A stretch of 46,719 nucleotides of DNA from Arenicellales bacterium (GTDB lineage: Bacteria > Pseudomonadota > Gammaproteobacteria > BMS3Bbin11): NCBI GenBank assembly GCA_029287915.1, contig JARFQE010000100.1:1-46719 (forward strand), in the 5' to 3' direction. The notes under the pieces were generated by a model that saw only the letters and a list, made by a program, of their open reading frames with translations, had not been told where the DNA came from and ran no database searches. Below are positions 19,952-29,534 of the stretch, piece by piece (the stretch's first letter is position 1; the number at the start of each line of letters is the position of its first letter). Both the position numbers and the translations under genes were made by a program.

Positions 19952-21376
19952 CTACCCTGATGTTCCACTACGGTGATAGGGATCATCCAGGCGTTCAATA
20001 TCATCCTCTTCCAGGTAAGAACCGGTTTGTACTTCGATAACTTCCAGCACCTCGTCAGTGTGGTTAGCCAGCTGATGAATCATGCCTGCTGGAATATAGG
20101 TGGATTCATTCTCATGCAGAAGCATTTTCTCATCATCGCGAACGATGCTAGCCTGGCCTTTTACCACCACCCAGTGTTCCGCCCTGTGTCTGTGACGTTG
20201 CAATGACAGCACAGCGCCGGGCTTCAGGCTAAGCCGCTTGACCTGATGGTTGGCGCTTTTTTCCAGCACTGTATAGCTGCCCCAGGGTCGAAAAGCGCAA
20301 CGATGTAGACTGGCTTCGCTGCGGTCTTCTTTCTGTAACTGTTTTGCCAGAGCACCAATTTCATGACTTTGCCTGCGATCAGCCACCAGGACTGCATCTG
20401 ATGTCTCGACGATGACTACATCTTTCAGGCCCGATGTCACAAGCAAACGATCATGTGCATAAAGCAAACAATCATTCGTATCCTGCATCATGACATCACC
20501 CTTACTGGCATTACCATACTCATCCTGACCCAACTCTTGATGCAATGCAGACCAGGAACCTACATCATTCCATCCCGCATCAAGGGGTGCCATGACCGCA
20601 TTGTCTGTCTGTTCCATGACAGCATAATCAATAGACATAGCAGGACAGCGGCCGAAAGACTCTTCATCGAAGGCCTGAAAGTCATGGAAATGTTTTTCCC
20701 GGTCTGCCCAGGCCAGCTGACAGCATTGAAGAATCTCAGGTTGCCATCGTTCGAGTTCATCAAGGTAGGTATTAGCCTTGAACAGGAACATTCCGCTGTT
20801 CCAGAAATAATCCCCGGCAGCCACATATTCAGCTGCCAGTTTGCTGTCCGGCTTTTCAACGAAAGCATCAACCGTAAATGCCCCGGTTGACAGTTGTTCA
20901 CCGCAATGAATATAGCCAAAGCCGGTATCCGGCCGCCTTGCTGGTATACCGAAAGTAATCAGCTTGCCATCCCCGGCTAATGGCAACATGGCCTTTACCG
21001 TGTTTCTAAATTCCTCTGCATCCCTGATCACATGATCGGCAGCAAGCACCAGCAGCGTTGCATCGGCTGAGATCTCGAGTGCTGCAAATGCTGCCATGGC
21101 TACCGCTGGTGCAGTATTTCGACCGACAGGTTCAAGCAGAACATTGGCATCCTGCCAGCCTATCTCAGCCAGCTGTTCAGTGATCATAAAACGGTGTTCA
21201 CGATTGCCAATAACAATCAAATGCTCGGCCTTGCATAAACCATCAAGGCGGCGCACAGTTTGTTGCAGCATGGTTTCATTACCCAGTAGATGGTGAAACT
21301 GCTTGGGGTAAAATTCGCGTGACATCGGCCACAGGCGTGTGCCTGACCCTCCTGACATAATGACCGGAATAATCAC
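19952..21376 (-). CDS. manC: Mannose-1-phosphate guanylyltransferase / mannose-6-phosphate isomerase
   Basis: 474 residues, the length of bifunctional type II PMI/GMP enzymes. The N-terminal nucleotidyltransferase has SGGSGTRLWPMSREFYPKQF near residue 8, FVEKPD, and the GDYFWNSGMFLF block, and makes GDP-mannose. The C-terminal cupin (about 355-460) has RPWGSYTVLE, SLQRHRHRAEHWVVVKG with the metal-binding histidines, and ENESTYIPAGMIHQLAN, and isomerises fructose-6-P. The GTG start has GGAG six bases upstream, inside the end of the preceding gene. It is the last gene of the polysaccharide run. No manB or gmd is nearby, so GDP-mannose may feed the glycosyltransferases directly or be used elsewhere. 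Confidence 0.95.
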   Translation of the reverse strand: MIIPVIMSGGSGTRLWPMSREFYPKQFHHLLGNETMLQQTVRRLDGLCKAEHLIVIGNREHRFMITEQLAEIGWQDANVLLEPVGRNTAPAVAMAAFAALEISADATLLVLAADHVIRDAEEFRNTVKAMLPLAGDGKLITFGIPARRPDTGFGYIHCGEQLSTGAFTVDAFVEKPDSKLAAEYVAAGDYFWNSGMFLFKANTYLDELERWQPEILQCCQLAWADREKHFHDFQAFDEESFGRCPAMSIDYAVMEQTDNAVMAPLDAGWNDVGSWSALHQELGQDEYGNASKGDVMMQDTNDCLLYAHDRLLVTSGLKDVVIVETSDAVLVADRRQSHEIGALAKQLQKEDRSEASLHRCAFRPWGSYTVLEKSANHQVKRLSLKPGAVLSLQRHRHRAEHWVVVKGQASIVRDDEKMLLHENESTYIPAGMIHQLANHTDEVLEVIEVQTGSYLEEDDIERLDDPYHRSGTSG

Positions 21377-21377
21377 A

Positions 21378-23279
21378 TTATTCTCCAGCTGTGTAGGTTC
21401 TTATTGTGGTATCTGTATTTTGTCTTTCACCGGTATTCTGTTGCGTCATTTCCGGTACCAGCTTTTTTATTAAAGCCATAATTTCGTCAATGTCAAATTC
21501 ATCAACTGCCTGGCGGAATTTATCCATCGACTCGGCCAGTGTCTGCCAGTCAGTTTTTCGGCTCAATGCCAGCATGATTTTTTCGTGGCTGGTATCAGTG
21601 AGGTTCTCGTCCGTGTGAAACAACTCCTCATGCAGTTTCTCACCCGGCCGCAAGCCGGTAAATTCGATTTTTATATCTTCACCGGGGATCTTACCAGAGA
21701 GGCGTATCATCTGCTCAGCAAGATACAGTATTTTTACTGGCTCCCCCATATCGAGGACAAATATTTCTCCACCACTCCCCATAACAGTGGTCTGCAGTAT
21801 CAGCCGACAGGCTTCTGATATCGTCATGAAATAGCGGGTAATATTCCTGTCAGTGACTGTCACCGGGCCACCACGTTGTATCTGCTTTCTAAATAGAGGC
21901 ACCACGCTGCCAGCAGAGCCAAGTACATTTCCAAAGCGCGTGGTAATAAAACGGGTCGTTGAGCGTTCGTCCAGCGTCTGACATATAATTTCCGCCACCC
22001 TCTTGGTGGCACCCATAATATTACCCGGATTTACAGCCTTGTCGGTCGACACCATAACAAAATCACTGCAGCCGTATTTGTCCGCCAGACGGGCAACATT
22101 CCAGCTGCCAATAATATTATTCCTTACCGCTTCCCTGACCTTGTTTTCCAGCATTGGTACATGTTTGTATGCAGCTGCGTGGAAAACAACATTCGGCTTA
22201 TAGGATCTGAACAAATATTCCAGCCCGGCTTCATCACAGACATCGCCCAGTTCACAGGTCAACTTCAGTTCAGGTCTCGACTGGTGAAGTTCTTTCTCGA
22301 TGGAATAAAGATTGTACTCGCTCTGATCCAGTACAATTAAATGCTGAATACCAACAGAAGTTACCTGCCGACACAACTCGGAGCCTATCGACCCTCCGCC
22401 ACCGGTGACCAGAACTATTTTATCCGACAGGCGTTTTACAATTTCCGTGCGATCCAGCATAACCGGGGCACGGCCAAGTAAATCATCGATGCGCACTTCT
22501 CTGAGCTCGTTGATACTCACTTTACCACTGACCAGTGATTGTAATTTCGGCAGGGTGCGAAACGGCACACCTGACATCTCACAGAGTTCGACTATGCGGC
22601 GCATTTGATCTGAATTTGCACTGGGTAATGCCAGCATAATGAGGTCTGCATCCCACTGACCCGCTACGCTGGCAATGTTTTCAATGTTCGATACTACCCT
22701 GATCCCGTGAATCTCCTGTCCCTGCTTTGCCGGATCATCATCGACAAAGGCTACGGGGGCATAGACCGCAGGACGCATCCGCAACAGGTCCCTTACCAGA
22801 CCTTCCCCCGCTGCGCCCGCTCCAACAACTAGCACCCGCTCTGCAGCTTCCTTACCGAGGCGATGGTCCTTCAGCAGACGATAGCTGAGGCGAGTACCAC
22901 CAAGTAGAAGAATTAGCAGAATAGCATCAATGATGAAAACTGATCTGGGGACATACTCCAGACGCGTAAGGAAGAAAATCACGACTGCAGCAATTGCTGT
23001 TGAAACCACTACAGCACGCACGATACGGCTTAAATCAGGTAATGAAGCAAAACGCCATATTCCACGGTATAGTCCAAAATAGATGAAGATGCTGCCCTGT
23101 ATCAACATTACTAGCGGTAATAAGTGAAGTGCCCTTTCCAGTAGATGGTCAGGATACTCACCGATCTTATAGCGGATCCAGTAAGACAGCATCCAGGCAA
23201 TCGGGATCATGATGACATCATGCGCAAGAGCAGCCCATCGTGTTTTGAGCAGCCTCAGTGATGTACTAATATTAAACAA
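21378..23279 (-). CDS. wbpM: WbpM-like UDP-GlcNAc 4,6-dehydratase (membrane-anchored)
   Basis: 633 residues, near Pseudomonas WbpM (665). The N-terminal 130 residues contain about four membrane spans. A first Rossmann domain has VLVVGAGAAGEGLVRDLL (149-166). The catalytic SDR has TGGGGSIGSEL (294-302 region) and STDKAVNPGNIMGATK (411-426). The active-site tyrosine is replaced by Met422 with Lys426 kept, the MxxxK form known for WbpM and PglF. The product is UDP-2-acetamido-2,6-dideoxy-4-ketohexose, precursor of FucNAc or QuiNAc. A TTG start with GGGG eight bases upstream is the best available, since the next ATG is at codon 23. Confidence 0.92.
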   Translation of the reverse strand: MFNISTSLRLLKTRWAALAHDVIMIPIAWMLSYWIRYKIGEYPDHLLERALHLLPLVMLIQGSIFIYFGLYRGIWRFASLPDLSRIVRAVVVSTAIAAVVIFFLTRLEYVPRSVFIIDAILLILLLGGTRLSYRLLKDHRLGKEAAERVLVVGAGAAGEGLVRDLLRMRPAVYAPVAFVDDDPAKQGQEIHGIRVVSNIENIASVAGQWDADLIMLALPSANSDQMRRIVELCEMSGVPFRTLPKLQSLVSGKVSINELREVRIDDLLGRAPVMLDRTEIVKRLSDKIVLVTGGGGSIGSELCRQVTSVGIQHLIVLDQSEYNLYSIEKELHQSRPELKLTCELGDVCDEAGLEYLFRSYKPNVVFHAAAYKHVPMLENKVREAVRNNIIGSWNVARLADKYGCSDFVMVSTDKAVNPGNIMGATKRVAEIICQTLDERSTTRFITTRFGNVLGSAGSVVPLFRKQIQRGGPVTVTDRNITRYFMTISEACRLILQTTVMGSGGEIFVLDMGEPVKILYLAEQMIRLSGKIPGEDIKIEFTGLRPGEKLHEELFHTDENLTDTSHEKIMLALSRKTDWQTLAESMDKFRQAVDEFDIDEIMALIKKLVPEMTQQNTGERQNTDTTIRTYTAGE

Positions 23280-23299
23280 GTGGTCAGCCCCGCAGTTCT

Positions 23300-24319
23300 T
23301 TATTTGCTTTTACAACGATTAAATCGCGAGTTTATCAGAAACATGGTTATGGTAAGTATTGCCATTGTCACAATCAGGGCGGTATACGTATCTATTGCAT
23401 CAAAAATTAGCAGACTCGCCAGTAGCGCCAGTATGATGTTCATCATCATCACGGCAAGGCTGACCTGTGCATGGCTAAAGCCTGATTGCACAGCACGTTG
23501 ATAGAAATGCGAGCGATGTGCCTGCCACCATTTCTCTCTTTTGATCATCCTGTGCAGCAGGGTAATACCCGAATCAGCAAGATAGACAGCATACAGGATG
23601 AGGAAAGCAGCAAGTGGCAGGCCTACACCAGCTATACCGATAACAGCGATGATGGCGAAAAAAGCACCCAGTGCAAGGCTGCCGACATCTCCCATAAATA
23701 TCTTTGCCGGAGACCAGTTCCAGCGTAAAAAACCCAGCGCTGCACCGGCTACAGCAATACATATTATGGCGATACTAATGACTCCTGATATTGCAAACCA
23801 GTACGAGGTCGCTGTGCCTAGAATGATTGTTTCAACAGCAGAGATGCCATCAATACCATCCATGAAGTTATATAAATTTGCCATCCACACTATCCACAAT
23901 ACACAGAGAAGAAGAATGGCTATTGCTCCAGTTGTCAACGAAAGCCCGTCTATTTCCGATAACAGCCATGTGCTTGAAAAGGCAGCGATCAGCAACTGGA
24001 TAAGAAACCTGGACGAAGCAGGTAAATCGTGCTTATCATCCTGCCAGCCCAGTACAGCGAATGCCACAGTAGCAAGCAGCAGGCACAGCAGACTCTGAAT
24101 TGGTGCCTGGGGAAGAAACAGCGACACCATCCCGGCAAGCATTAAAACAATCACTATTGCCAGGCCACCACCTCGGGGTGTCGGCACGGTGTGAGAGCTT
24201 CGGACATTTGGAATATCCAGCAGGTTTTTCGCTCGTGCGTACTTGCTGACAGATGCGGTAAGAAACCAGGATAACAGCACGCTAAAAATAAATATTGTCG
24301 GTATTAAACTGTTTGTCAC
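23300..24319 (-). CDS. WbpL/WecA-like undecaprenyl-phosphate sugar-1-phosphate transferase
   Basis: 339 residues with about ten hydrophobic segments and a GTG start. It belongs to the MraY/WecA/WbpL family, which moves a sugar-1-phosphate from a UDP-sugar to undecaprenyl phosphate and so starts lipid-linked glycan assembly. Motifs are [13 protein letters not shown] near the N-terminus, [15 protein letters not shown] (the Asp-Asp pair), [26 protein letters not shown], and the C-terminal [10 protein letters not shown] that influences sugar choice. It stands directly upstream of the wbpM homologue, as wbpL does in Pseudomonas, so FucNAc or QuiNAc-1-P is a likely substrate. WecA-type GlcNAc use cannot be excluded. 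Confidence 0.9.
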   Translation of the reverse strand: MTNSLIPTIFIFSVLLSWFLTASVSKYARAKNLLDIPNVRSSHTVPTPRGGGLAIVIVLMLAGMVSLFLPQAPIQSLLCLLLATVAFAVLGWQDDKHDLPASSRFLIQLLIAAFSSTWLLSEIDGLSLTTGAIAILLLCVLWIVWMANLYNFMDGIDGISAVETIILGTATSYWFAISGVISIAIICIAVAGAALGFLRWNWSPAKIFMGDVGSLALGAFFAIIAVIGIAGVGLPLAAFLILYAVYLADSGITLLHRMIKREKWWQAHRSHFYQRAVQSGFSHAQVSLAVMMMNIILALLASLLIFDAIDTYTALIVTMAILTITMFLINSRFNRCKSK

Positions 24320-24325
24320 AACTGT

Positions 24326-27256
24326 CTACCAGCTACTGGCATAGGCAGCCAGCTGTGATTGGTCAGCCTGTACAGGATCATACAACTGCTGATACCAGTA
24401 AACAGTATCGTTGATGCCCTGCTCCATCGAGTAAGGAGGCTGCCAGCCAAGAGTATTGTGTGCATGTGTAGCATTTATAACCAGCGACTGTACAAGCCTG
24501 TCGACTGTAGACCGCTCACCACCGACAGCTGCTATAAGCTGCATAACCTGTACCGAAACAGGAAACAAGTGCGGTGTGATACCCAATCCCTGTGCCAGCA
24601 TTTTGACAAGCACAGGTGTCGAGATAGCTTCACTGTCACTGACCAGGAAGGTCTGGCCAGCAGCGGCGGGATGAACAGCCGACAAAGCTAACATATCCAC
24701 CAGATTTTCCAGATAAATAAAACTGCGCCGGTTGTCAACTGTTGCAAGAGGCAACGGAATACCTTTATCGACCAGCTTTATAAGCCGCAGAAAGTTGGCT
24801 TTAACACCCGGACCGTAAACCAGTGGTGGTCGTACAATAACGACCTCGATGTTTGACGATGATTCGATATCGCGCAGGATACTTTCTGCAGCAAGTTTGC
24901 TTTTTGCATAACTGCCTTCAGGAATGGGCTGGGTTAATTCTGTGACTGATTCATTTTGGTTGCTGGACTCACCATGTACTTTTACGCTACTGATGTAGAT
25001 AAAACGTTTAACCCCGGCACTGGCAGCAGCACTGGCCAGCGTTCTGGTAACATCAACATTTAGTCTTGTACACTGCAGCCTTGCCTGCTCAGACAGGTCT
25101 CCTGATTGTTCGTGAACATAACCGGCTAGATGCAAGACTGCGTCGATACCAGCGAGTAAATTGTTCCAGTCATAAACTTCACATAGATCATCAATCACAA
25201 TCGGAGTGAGCTTGCTGCCCAGGTTATGTAATTGCCTCACGTCACGAAGAACGGCGAACACCTCACAGTCATGGGCAACCAGATATCGACACAAAGAGAA
25301 GCCGATAAAGCCACCGGCACCTGTCACCAGAATTTTCTTGCCTTTTAATGCAGACAGCGCGGACCTTTTTTTTTCAGCTGGCAGCGGTATTAAAGAATTT
25401 TGCTTAAAGTATGGCGTTTCCAGAAACCCCCTGGGTGCATAAGAAAAATCTTTTTTTGCTGGTGAATGATCAAAACAGAGATCCTCCTCCATACGATCTA
25501 CCATCGCCGGAGTGACATGCCGTAAGCCGGGCAACAATGATACCATGCCGGTTATTGATTTAAGCAGTGGTCGGTTAACAACGCACAACCGTTGCTTGCG
25601 TCCCAATAATTTAAATACAAGTTCGACCATTCTGGAGTAACTCAGTGTTTCACCACCACTGAGATTATAATCCTGCTGATAGGTAGCTTTATTCTGCAGA
25701 ACCTTGAGACAGGCATCGGCCAGATCATCGGCGTGCACAGGCTGGCGACAGCCATTACCGTTACCCGCCATAATGAAACACCCAAAACGCCGAATAAAAG
25801 TGGCAATAGAAAAAATATTTTTATCCAGACCACAGCCATAAACCAGGGTCGGCCTGAACAACGTCCATCGTACGCCATAGTTCTCGCATTCTTCAATCAG
25901 CCTGCCTTCAGATTCGGCAAGCCGGCTGGCGAGGTTTCTATCTGCATCATTGCTGGATTGAAGCTTCGTGAAGCGACTGGTAGAACTGAAAAAAATCAAC
26001 CGTCGCACACCCTGATCAGCAATTTCATTAATTTTTGAAGCCAACAACCATACAGGTGCCAGGGAAATCACCGTTATAGTGTCATCTGGCAACTTCAGTT
26101 CATCCTCTGACTCAAGATTCAACTGTGACCATTGCAGTTGATTGATAGTGGAATTTTTTATTTTTTTTCTGCTTGTTGCAGTCACCGTGTAGCCCGCATT
26201 TATCAAACGCGGGATGAGAAAATGCCCAATCTGACTATTTCCACCTAGTACCAGCACACGACCATTCGATGAACTATCACTTGTTTTGAACTGTAGAAAT
26301 GAGGGGTCGATATTGTCTTCAGTGGAGGAAAATAATAATGCTTTTATACGTCTTAGCCATCTGCCCAGTAAGTTCGTAAAAATATGGAAAACATGCTTGA
26401 CTGCCAATGCAATAAATCGGAACCAGACACCGATTGCAACAATGATTGTCAGTGGCAGCGGATAACGATGCAGGAAGAACTTATTATAAAAACGCATCAT
26501 TCCCTTGTGCATATGCCACATCACTCGCAGCGGTCGCTGCTTGCTACTGAAGCCCTGGTAATGCGTCACCTCTATATCTGGTGCAAATAATACTTTGTAG
26601 CCTTTTTGCTGAAAACGCATGCACCAGTCCAGGTCTTCACAATGTAGAAAATACCCTTCGTCCAGTGGGCCAACATCATCCAGCGCCGAACGGCTGACAA
26701 GCATCAGGGAACCCGATATTGCATCAACAGGTGCTGCCGCTTCAGGCAATGGCTCACTGGACATATCAAAGCCCTGTAACCACTCGGCAGATTTTGTGAA
26801 ATGGGATAGGCCAAGAACCCGCACCAGGGTTCGCCACGGGGTCGGCACTCTGCGCCTGCAACCTTTCTGCTCAGTACCATCAGGGTTTAGAACCCGGCAA
26901 CCCAGTATCCCGGTCTGTTCATTATTGCGAAAAGTATGCAGTAAGCGGCTGATTGTATCGGGTTTGATAAAACAGTCTGGATTTAGAAACAGAATAAAGT
27001 TGCCATCAGCCTGCCTGAGAGCAATATTATTCGCAGTTGAAAAACCAACATTGCTACTGTTGCGAATGATAGTTAGCCTCGAATCACTAGCAAACTGTTT
27101 TTCCAACAGACTAATAGAGTGATCTACCGAGGCATTATCCACAACAATGACTTTTACCGGTATATCAGAGGCAAACACCTTGCCAACTGAGCGAACAAGC
27201 AGTTTACCGCCATTGAAATTTACAATGATGACCGATACCAGATCTCTATTGACCAT
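24326..27256 (-). CDS. GT2 glycosyltransferase - SDR - SDR (WbpV-like) triple fusion
   Basis: 976 residues in one uninterrupted frame with an ATG start. Module 1 (about 1-265) is a GT2 of rhamnosyltransferase type: VSVIIVNFNGG, LFLNPDCFIKP, and HCEDLDWCMRFQQKGYKV. A membrane span or re-entrant segment follows (266-295). Module 2 (about 333-610) is an extended SDR with the dinucleotide loop GGNSQIG (338-344), but NxxxR (441-445) stands where YxxxK is expected. Module 3 (about 637-976) is a complete SDR with TGAGGFIG, SSVKVHG and YAKSK (783-787); its RSFIYLENLVDML block resembles WbpV. Module 3 could reduce the WbpM product to UDP-FucNAc or UDP-QuiNAc. It ends six bases before the WbpL-like gene. 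Confidence 0.88.
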   Translation of the reverse strand: MVNRDLVSVIIVNFNGGKLLVRSVGKVFASDIPVKVIVVDNASVDHSISLLEKQFASDSRLTIIRNSSNVGFSTANNIALRQADGNFILFLNPDCFIKPDTISRLLHTFRNNEQTGILGCRVLNPDGTEQKGCRRRVPTPWRTLVRVLGLSHFTKSAEWLQGFDMSSEPLPEAAAPVDAISGSLMLVSRSALDDVGPLDEGYFLHCEDLDWCMRFQQKGYKVLFAPDIEVTHYQGFSSKQRPLRVMWHMHKGMMRFYNKFFLHRYPLPLTIIVAIGVWFRFIALAVKHVFHIFTNLLGRWLRRIKALLFSSTEDNIDPSFLQFKTSDSSSNGRVLVLGGNSQIGHFLIPRLINAGYTVTATSRKKIKNSTINQLQWSQLNLESEDELKLPDDTITVISLAPVWLLASKINEIADQGVRRLIFFSSTSRFTKLQSSNDADRNLASRLAESEGRLIEECENYGVRWTLFRPTLVYGCGLDKNIFSIATFIRRFGCFIMAGNGNGCRQPVHADDLADACLKVLQNKATYQQDYNLSGGETLSYSRMVELVFKLLGRKQRLCVVNRPLLKSITGMVSLLPGLRHVTPAMVDRMEEDLCFDHSPAKKDFSYAPRGFLETPYFKQNSLIPLPAEKKRSALSALKGKKILVTGAGGFIGFSLCRYLVAHDCEVFAVLRDVRQLHNLGSKLTPIVIDDLCEVYDWNNLLAGIDAVLHLAGYVHEQSGDLSEQARLQCTRLNVDVTRTLASAAASAGVKRFIYISSVKVHGESSNQNESVTELTQPIPEGSYAKSKLAAESILRDIESSSNIEVVIVRPPLVYGPGVKANFLRLIKLVDKGIPLPLATVDNRRSFIYLENLVDMLALSAVHPAAAGQTFLVSDSEAISTPVLVKMLAQGLGITPHLFPVSVQVMQLIAAVGGERSTVDRLVQSLVINATHAHNTLGWQPPYSMEQGINDTVYWYQQLYDPVQADQSQLAAYASSW

Positions 27257-27262
27257 TAGAAC

Positions 27263-28258
27263 TTATTCATAACGATTAAGATATGGAGCTAGAATACCAT
27301 GCGCCATACTATTCCTGAGTTCCCCAATATCTACTTTAATTTTTGACTGGACCTGTCTGCGCTGCTGCCATGCACGTCCCAAGCCTTTGATTGCATCAAG
27401 CTTGGAGCGCAGAATAACAGAAGCTTTACCTTGATAGACATATAGTAGAATACTGGCCAGATTGTATAACAGGTGTTGAGGCAGATAGACCCAGAACCAG
27501 GGCGAAGGCATATTCATCACATAAACCCAAACAAGATTACGATGCCCGTGGTATATCTGGAAATCACTATTAGCACCAACCAGTGCTGCGCCTTCATGAA
27601 CCACAACAGCATCAGCAATATAAAAACAGCGATAGCCAAGTAGTTTCAGTCTGAAGCCCAGGTCCATATCTTCCATATAGCAGAAAAATTCTTCATTCAT
27701 ACCGCCTGCTTCCATGTAAACCTGGCGGCGAAAAAGTGCCGCGGCACCTGATGGGGCAAATATTTCATCCCCCTGTTTTCGTCGTACAGCAGGCTTTCCG
27801 TAGTCGCGTCGCCAACTGGCTCCTGAAACATGGTATACATCACCAGTACCATCCAGGGTATTCTCAGCAGTTGCCAGCATGCGACACCCGAAGAACTGAA
27901 AATCCGGGTGTGTATAAGCCCCATGCAAAAATTTCTCCAGCCAGTCCTGTTCTGCATAAGCATCCGGATTAAGTAGCACAACCCATTCCATATCGTCTAG
28001 CAGGCTAATTGCGCGATTATTTGCGGCAGCGAAACCAATATTCTCATTCAGCGCCAGAATTTCTATTTGTGGAAAGTGGGCATGTAATTGATCAGAAGAG
28101 AAATTGTCACTGTTATTGTCGACAAGCAATACCCGATCAGGCTTGCGTGTCTGCCGGCTTAATGCTGTTAGACACCGTTGCAGACATGCACCACCATTAT
28201 AATTAACAATGACGACTGCGACGGTCTGCGAGGAACTCGTATTGTTCAATTCTTTCAC
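27263..28258 (-). CDS. GT2 family glycosyltransferase (rhamnosyltransferase-like)
   Basis: 331 residues with a GTG start; no ATG is available before the catalytic domain. The GT-A fold begins VAVVIVNYNGGACLQRCL. The nucleotide-sugar site includes LLVDNNSDN and LLNPDAYAEQDW, and the acceptor region has CYMEDMDLGFRLKLLG. The C-terminal quarter has a hydrophobic stretch (PSPWFWVYLPQHLLYNLASILLYV split here) that probably touches the inner membrane. The best family match from motifs is the WbbL-like dTDP-rhamnose transferases, but sugar specificity cannot be read from sequence. It lies six bases upstream of the triple fusion, whose GT2 module is related to it. Confidence 0.9.
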   Translation of the reverse strand: MKELNNTSSSQTVAVVIVNYNGGACLQRCLTALSRQTRKPDRVLLVDNNSDNFSSDQLHAHFPQIEILALNENIGFAAANNRAISLLDDMEWVVLLNPDAYAEQDWLEKFLHGAYTHPDFQFFGCRMLATAENTLDGTGDVYHVSGASWRRDYGKPAVRRKQGDEIFAPSGAAALFRRQVYMEAGGMNEEFFCYMEDMDLGFRLKLLGYRCFYIADAVVVHEGAALVGANSDFQIYHGHRNLVWVYVMNMPSPWFWVYLPQHLLYNLASILLYVYQGKASVILRSKLDAIKGLGRAWQQRRQVQSKIKVDIGELRNSMAHGILAPYLNRYE

Positions 28259-28287
28259 AAAGGCACTTACAGCAGATCGTTTGTTAT

Positions 28288-29226
28288 CTACAATAATAAC
28301 TTGCGTACGACATAGACAGGTTTATTCTGTGCCTCATGATAAGTACGCGTCATCAATTCGCCGAGAAGGCCAAAGGTAATGAACTGCAGGCCGATGAACA
28401 TCAATAGTACAGCAAGCAGCAGCAGTGGCCTGTCACCCATTGGTATAGAGAAGAAAAATTTCTGTACCAGCATCACGAAAGCTATGATAAACCCTGTCAC
28501 GCCGCTGGCCAGGCCAAGGCCACCGAAAAAATGAATGGGCCTGGCTGAATACTGCAACAGGAACTTAACCGTGATCAGGTCTAGGATCACGCGGAAGGTA
28601 CGTGAAATACCATATTTACTTGAACCGGCAACACGGGCACGATGGTTGACCTTAACCTCGGCTATACGCACACCCATCCAGCTGGCAATTGCCGGTATAA
28701 ATCGATGCATTTCACCATACAGACGCACATTCTCAACAACATCCTTGTGGAATGCTTTCAGACTACAGCCATAGTCATGCAGTTTGACACCAGTGATTTT
28801 CGAGATCAGTAAATTTGCTATTTTTGATGGCAGCTTTCGAGACAGCCAGGCATCCTGTCGGTCAAAGCGCCAGCCACTGACAAGATCATAACCCTCATCA
28901 ATCTTATCCAGTAGCATCGGTATATCATGCGGGTCATTTTGACGGTCAGAATCCATCGTTATGATGGTATCACCGCTAGCATGTTCAAATCCGGCAGCTA
29001 ATCCAGCCGTCTGGCCAAAATTTCGACGGAACTGGATGATTTTTATGTTAGGGTTTACCTCACGAAGAGAGCAAAGAATATCGAAACTTCGATCGGTGCT
29101 ACCGTCATCGATGTAGATTATTTCATAATCCACATCGATGTTTTCTATGACCCCGATAATCTCGGTGTTCATATCAATGAGGTTTTCTTCTTCATTGAGC
29201 ACTGGAAGGATAACTGAAATTTTCAA
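28288..29226 (-). CDS. Polyprenyl-phosphate glycosyltransferase (DPM1/ArnC-like GT2)
   Basis: 312 residues. The TTG start has AGGA eight bases upstream, and the next ATG would lie within the catalytic fold. The GT2 domain shows ISVILPVLNEEENL, IYIDDGSTDRS, QFRRNFGQTAGLAAG and TMDSDRQNDPHDIP, the typical DPM1/GtrB/ArnC pattern. Two C-terminal membrane helices lie at about 235-260 and 268-295. Such enzymes load a sugar onto undecaprenyl phosphate for use on the periplasmic side. In this locus it could supply a sugar for modification of the exported chain or lipid A; no GtrA flippase or GtrC-like acceptor enzyme is next to it. It sits downstream of the 308-bp gap. Confidence 0.88.
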   Translation of the reverse strand: MKISVILPVLNEEENLIDMNTEIIGVIENIDVDYEIIYIDDGSTDRSFDILCSLREVNPNIKIIQFRRNFGQTAGLAAGFEHASGDTIITMDSDRQNDPHDIPMLLDKIDEGYDLVSGWRFDRQDAWLSRKLPSKIANLLISKITGVKLHDYGCSLKAFHKDVVENVRLYGEMHRFIPAIASWMGVRIAEVKVNHRARVAGSSKYGISRTFRVILDLITVKFLLQYSARPIHFFGGLGLASGVTGFIIAFVMLVQKFFFSIPMGDRPLLLLAVLLMFIGLQFITFGLLGELMTRTYHEAQNKPVYVVRKLLL

Positions 29227-29534
29227 TGCCGGTTTCCTGTTGCAGAGATAAGACTGGATAAAGAATTTGGCGTATTTTACCTGATTGGCGTGCGTATCAC
29301 TATCATGGCTGACTTGATTAGCCGCTTTGCATGTTGCTGATGGCTGCAGCCTTGACCTCCCTGATATTCCTTTTTTGTCCGATTTCTCGAATTGATTCTA
29401 GTTTTCCACCCTTCATCTGCGAGTTCTTTGATGAAGGGTGTAAACACGCTAAAAATCTATTTAAAGATTTAAAAAGAAACCCAATCTAGAGACCAGTCAT
29501 CAGTTCCGCACCAGCAGATAAATAAACACAGATA
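29227..29534. other. 308-bp non-coding gap inside the polysaccharide locus
   Basis: No gene is seen here on either strand. It is the only sizeable break in an otherwise close-packed set of minus-strand genes. It contains an 11-bp perfect inverted repeat at 29407-29440. A possible minus-strand -10 box TAAAAT lies at 29274-29279, 48 bases before the downstream TTG start, without a good -35. It may carry a promoter for the five genes below it or be the remnant of a lost gene. Confidence 0.6.
29407..29440. repeat. 11-bp perfect inverted repeat
   Basis: CACCCTTCATC (29407-29417) and GATGAAGGGTG (29430-29440) are exact complements across a 12-base spacer. No T run follows on either strand, so it is not a standard intrinsic terminator. 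A protein-binding operator or an RNA hairpin is possible. Confidence 0.85.

Noticed and set aside
26619-27122. 167-codon plus-strand frame, and similar frames at 23598-24098 and 6632-7105
   Set aside because: Each is a shadow of a well-supported minus-strand gene (triple fusion, WbpL-like, ftsK), with no ribosome site or family match.
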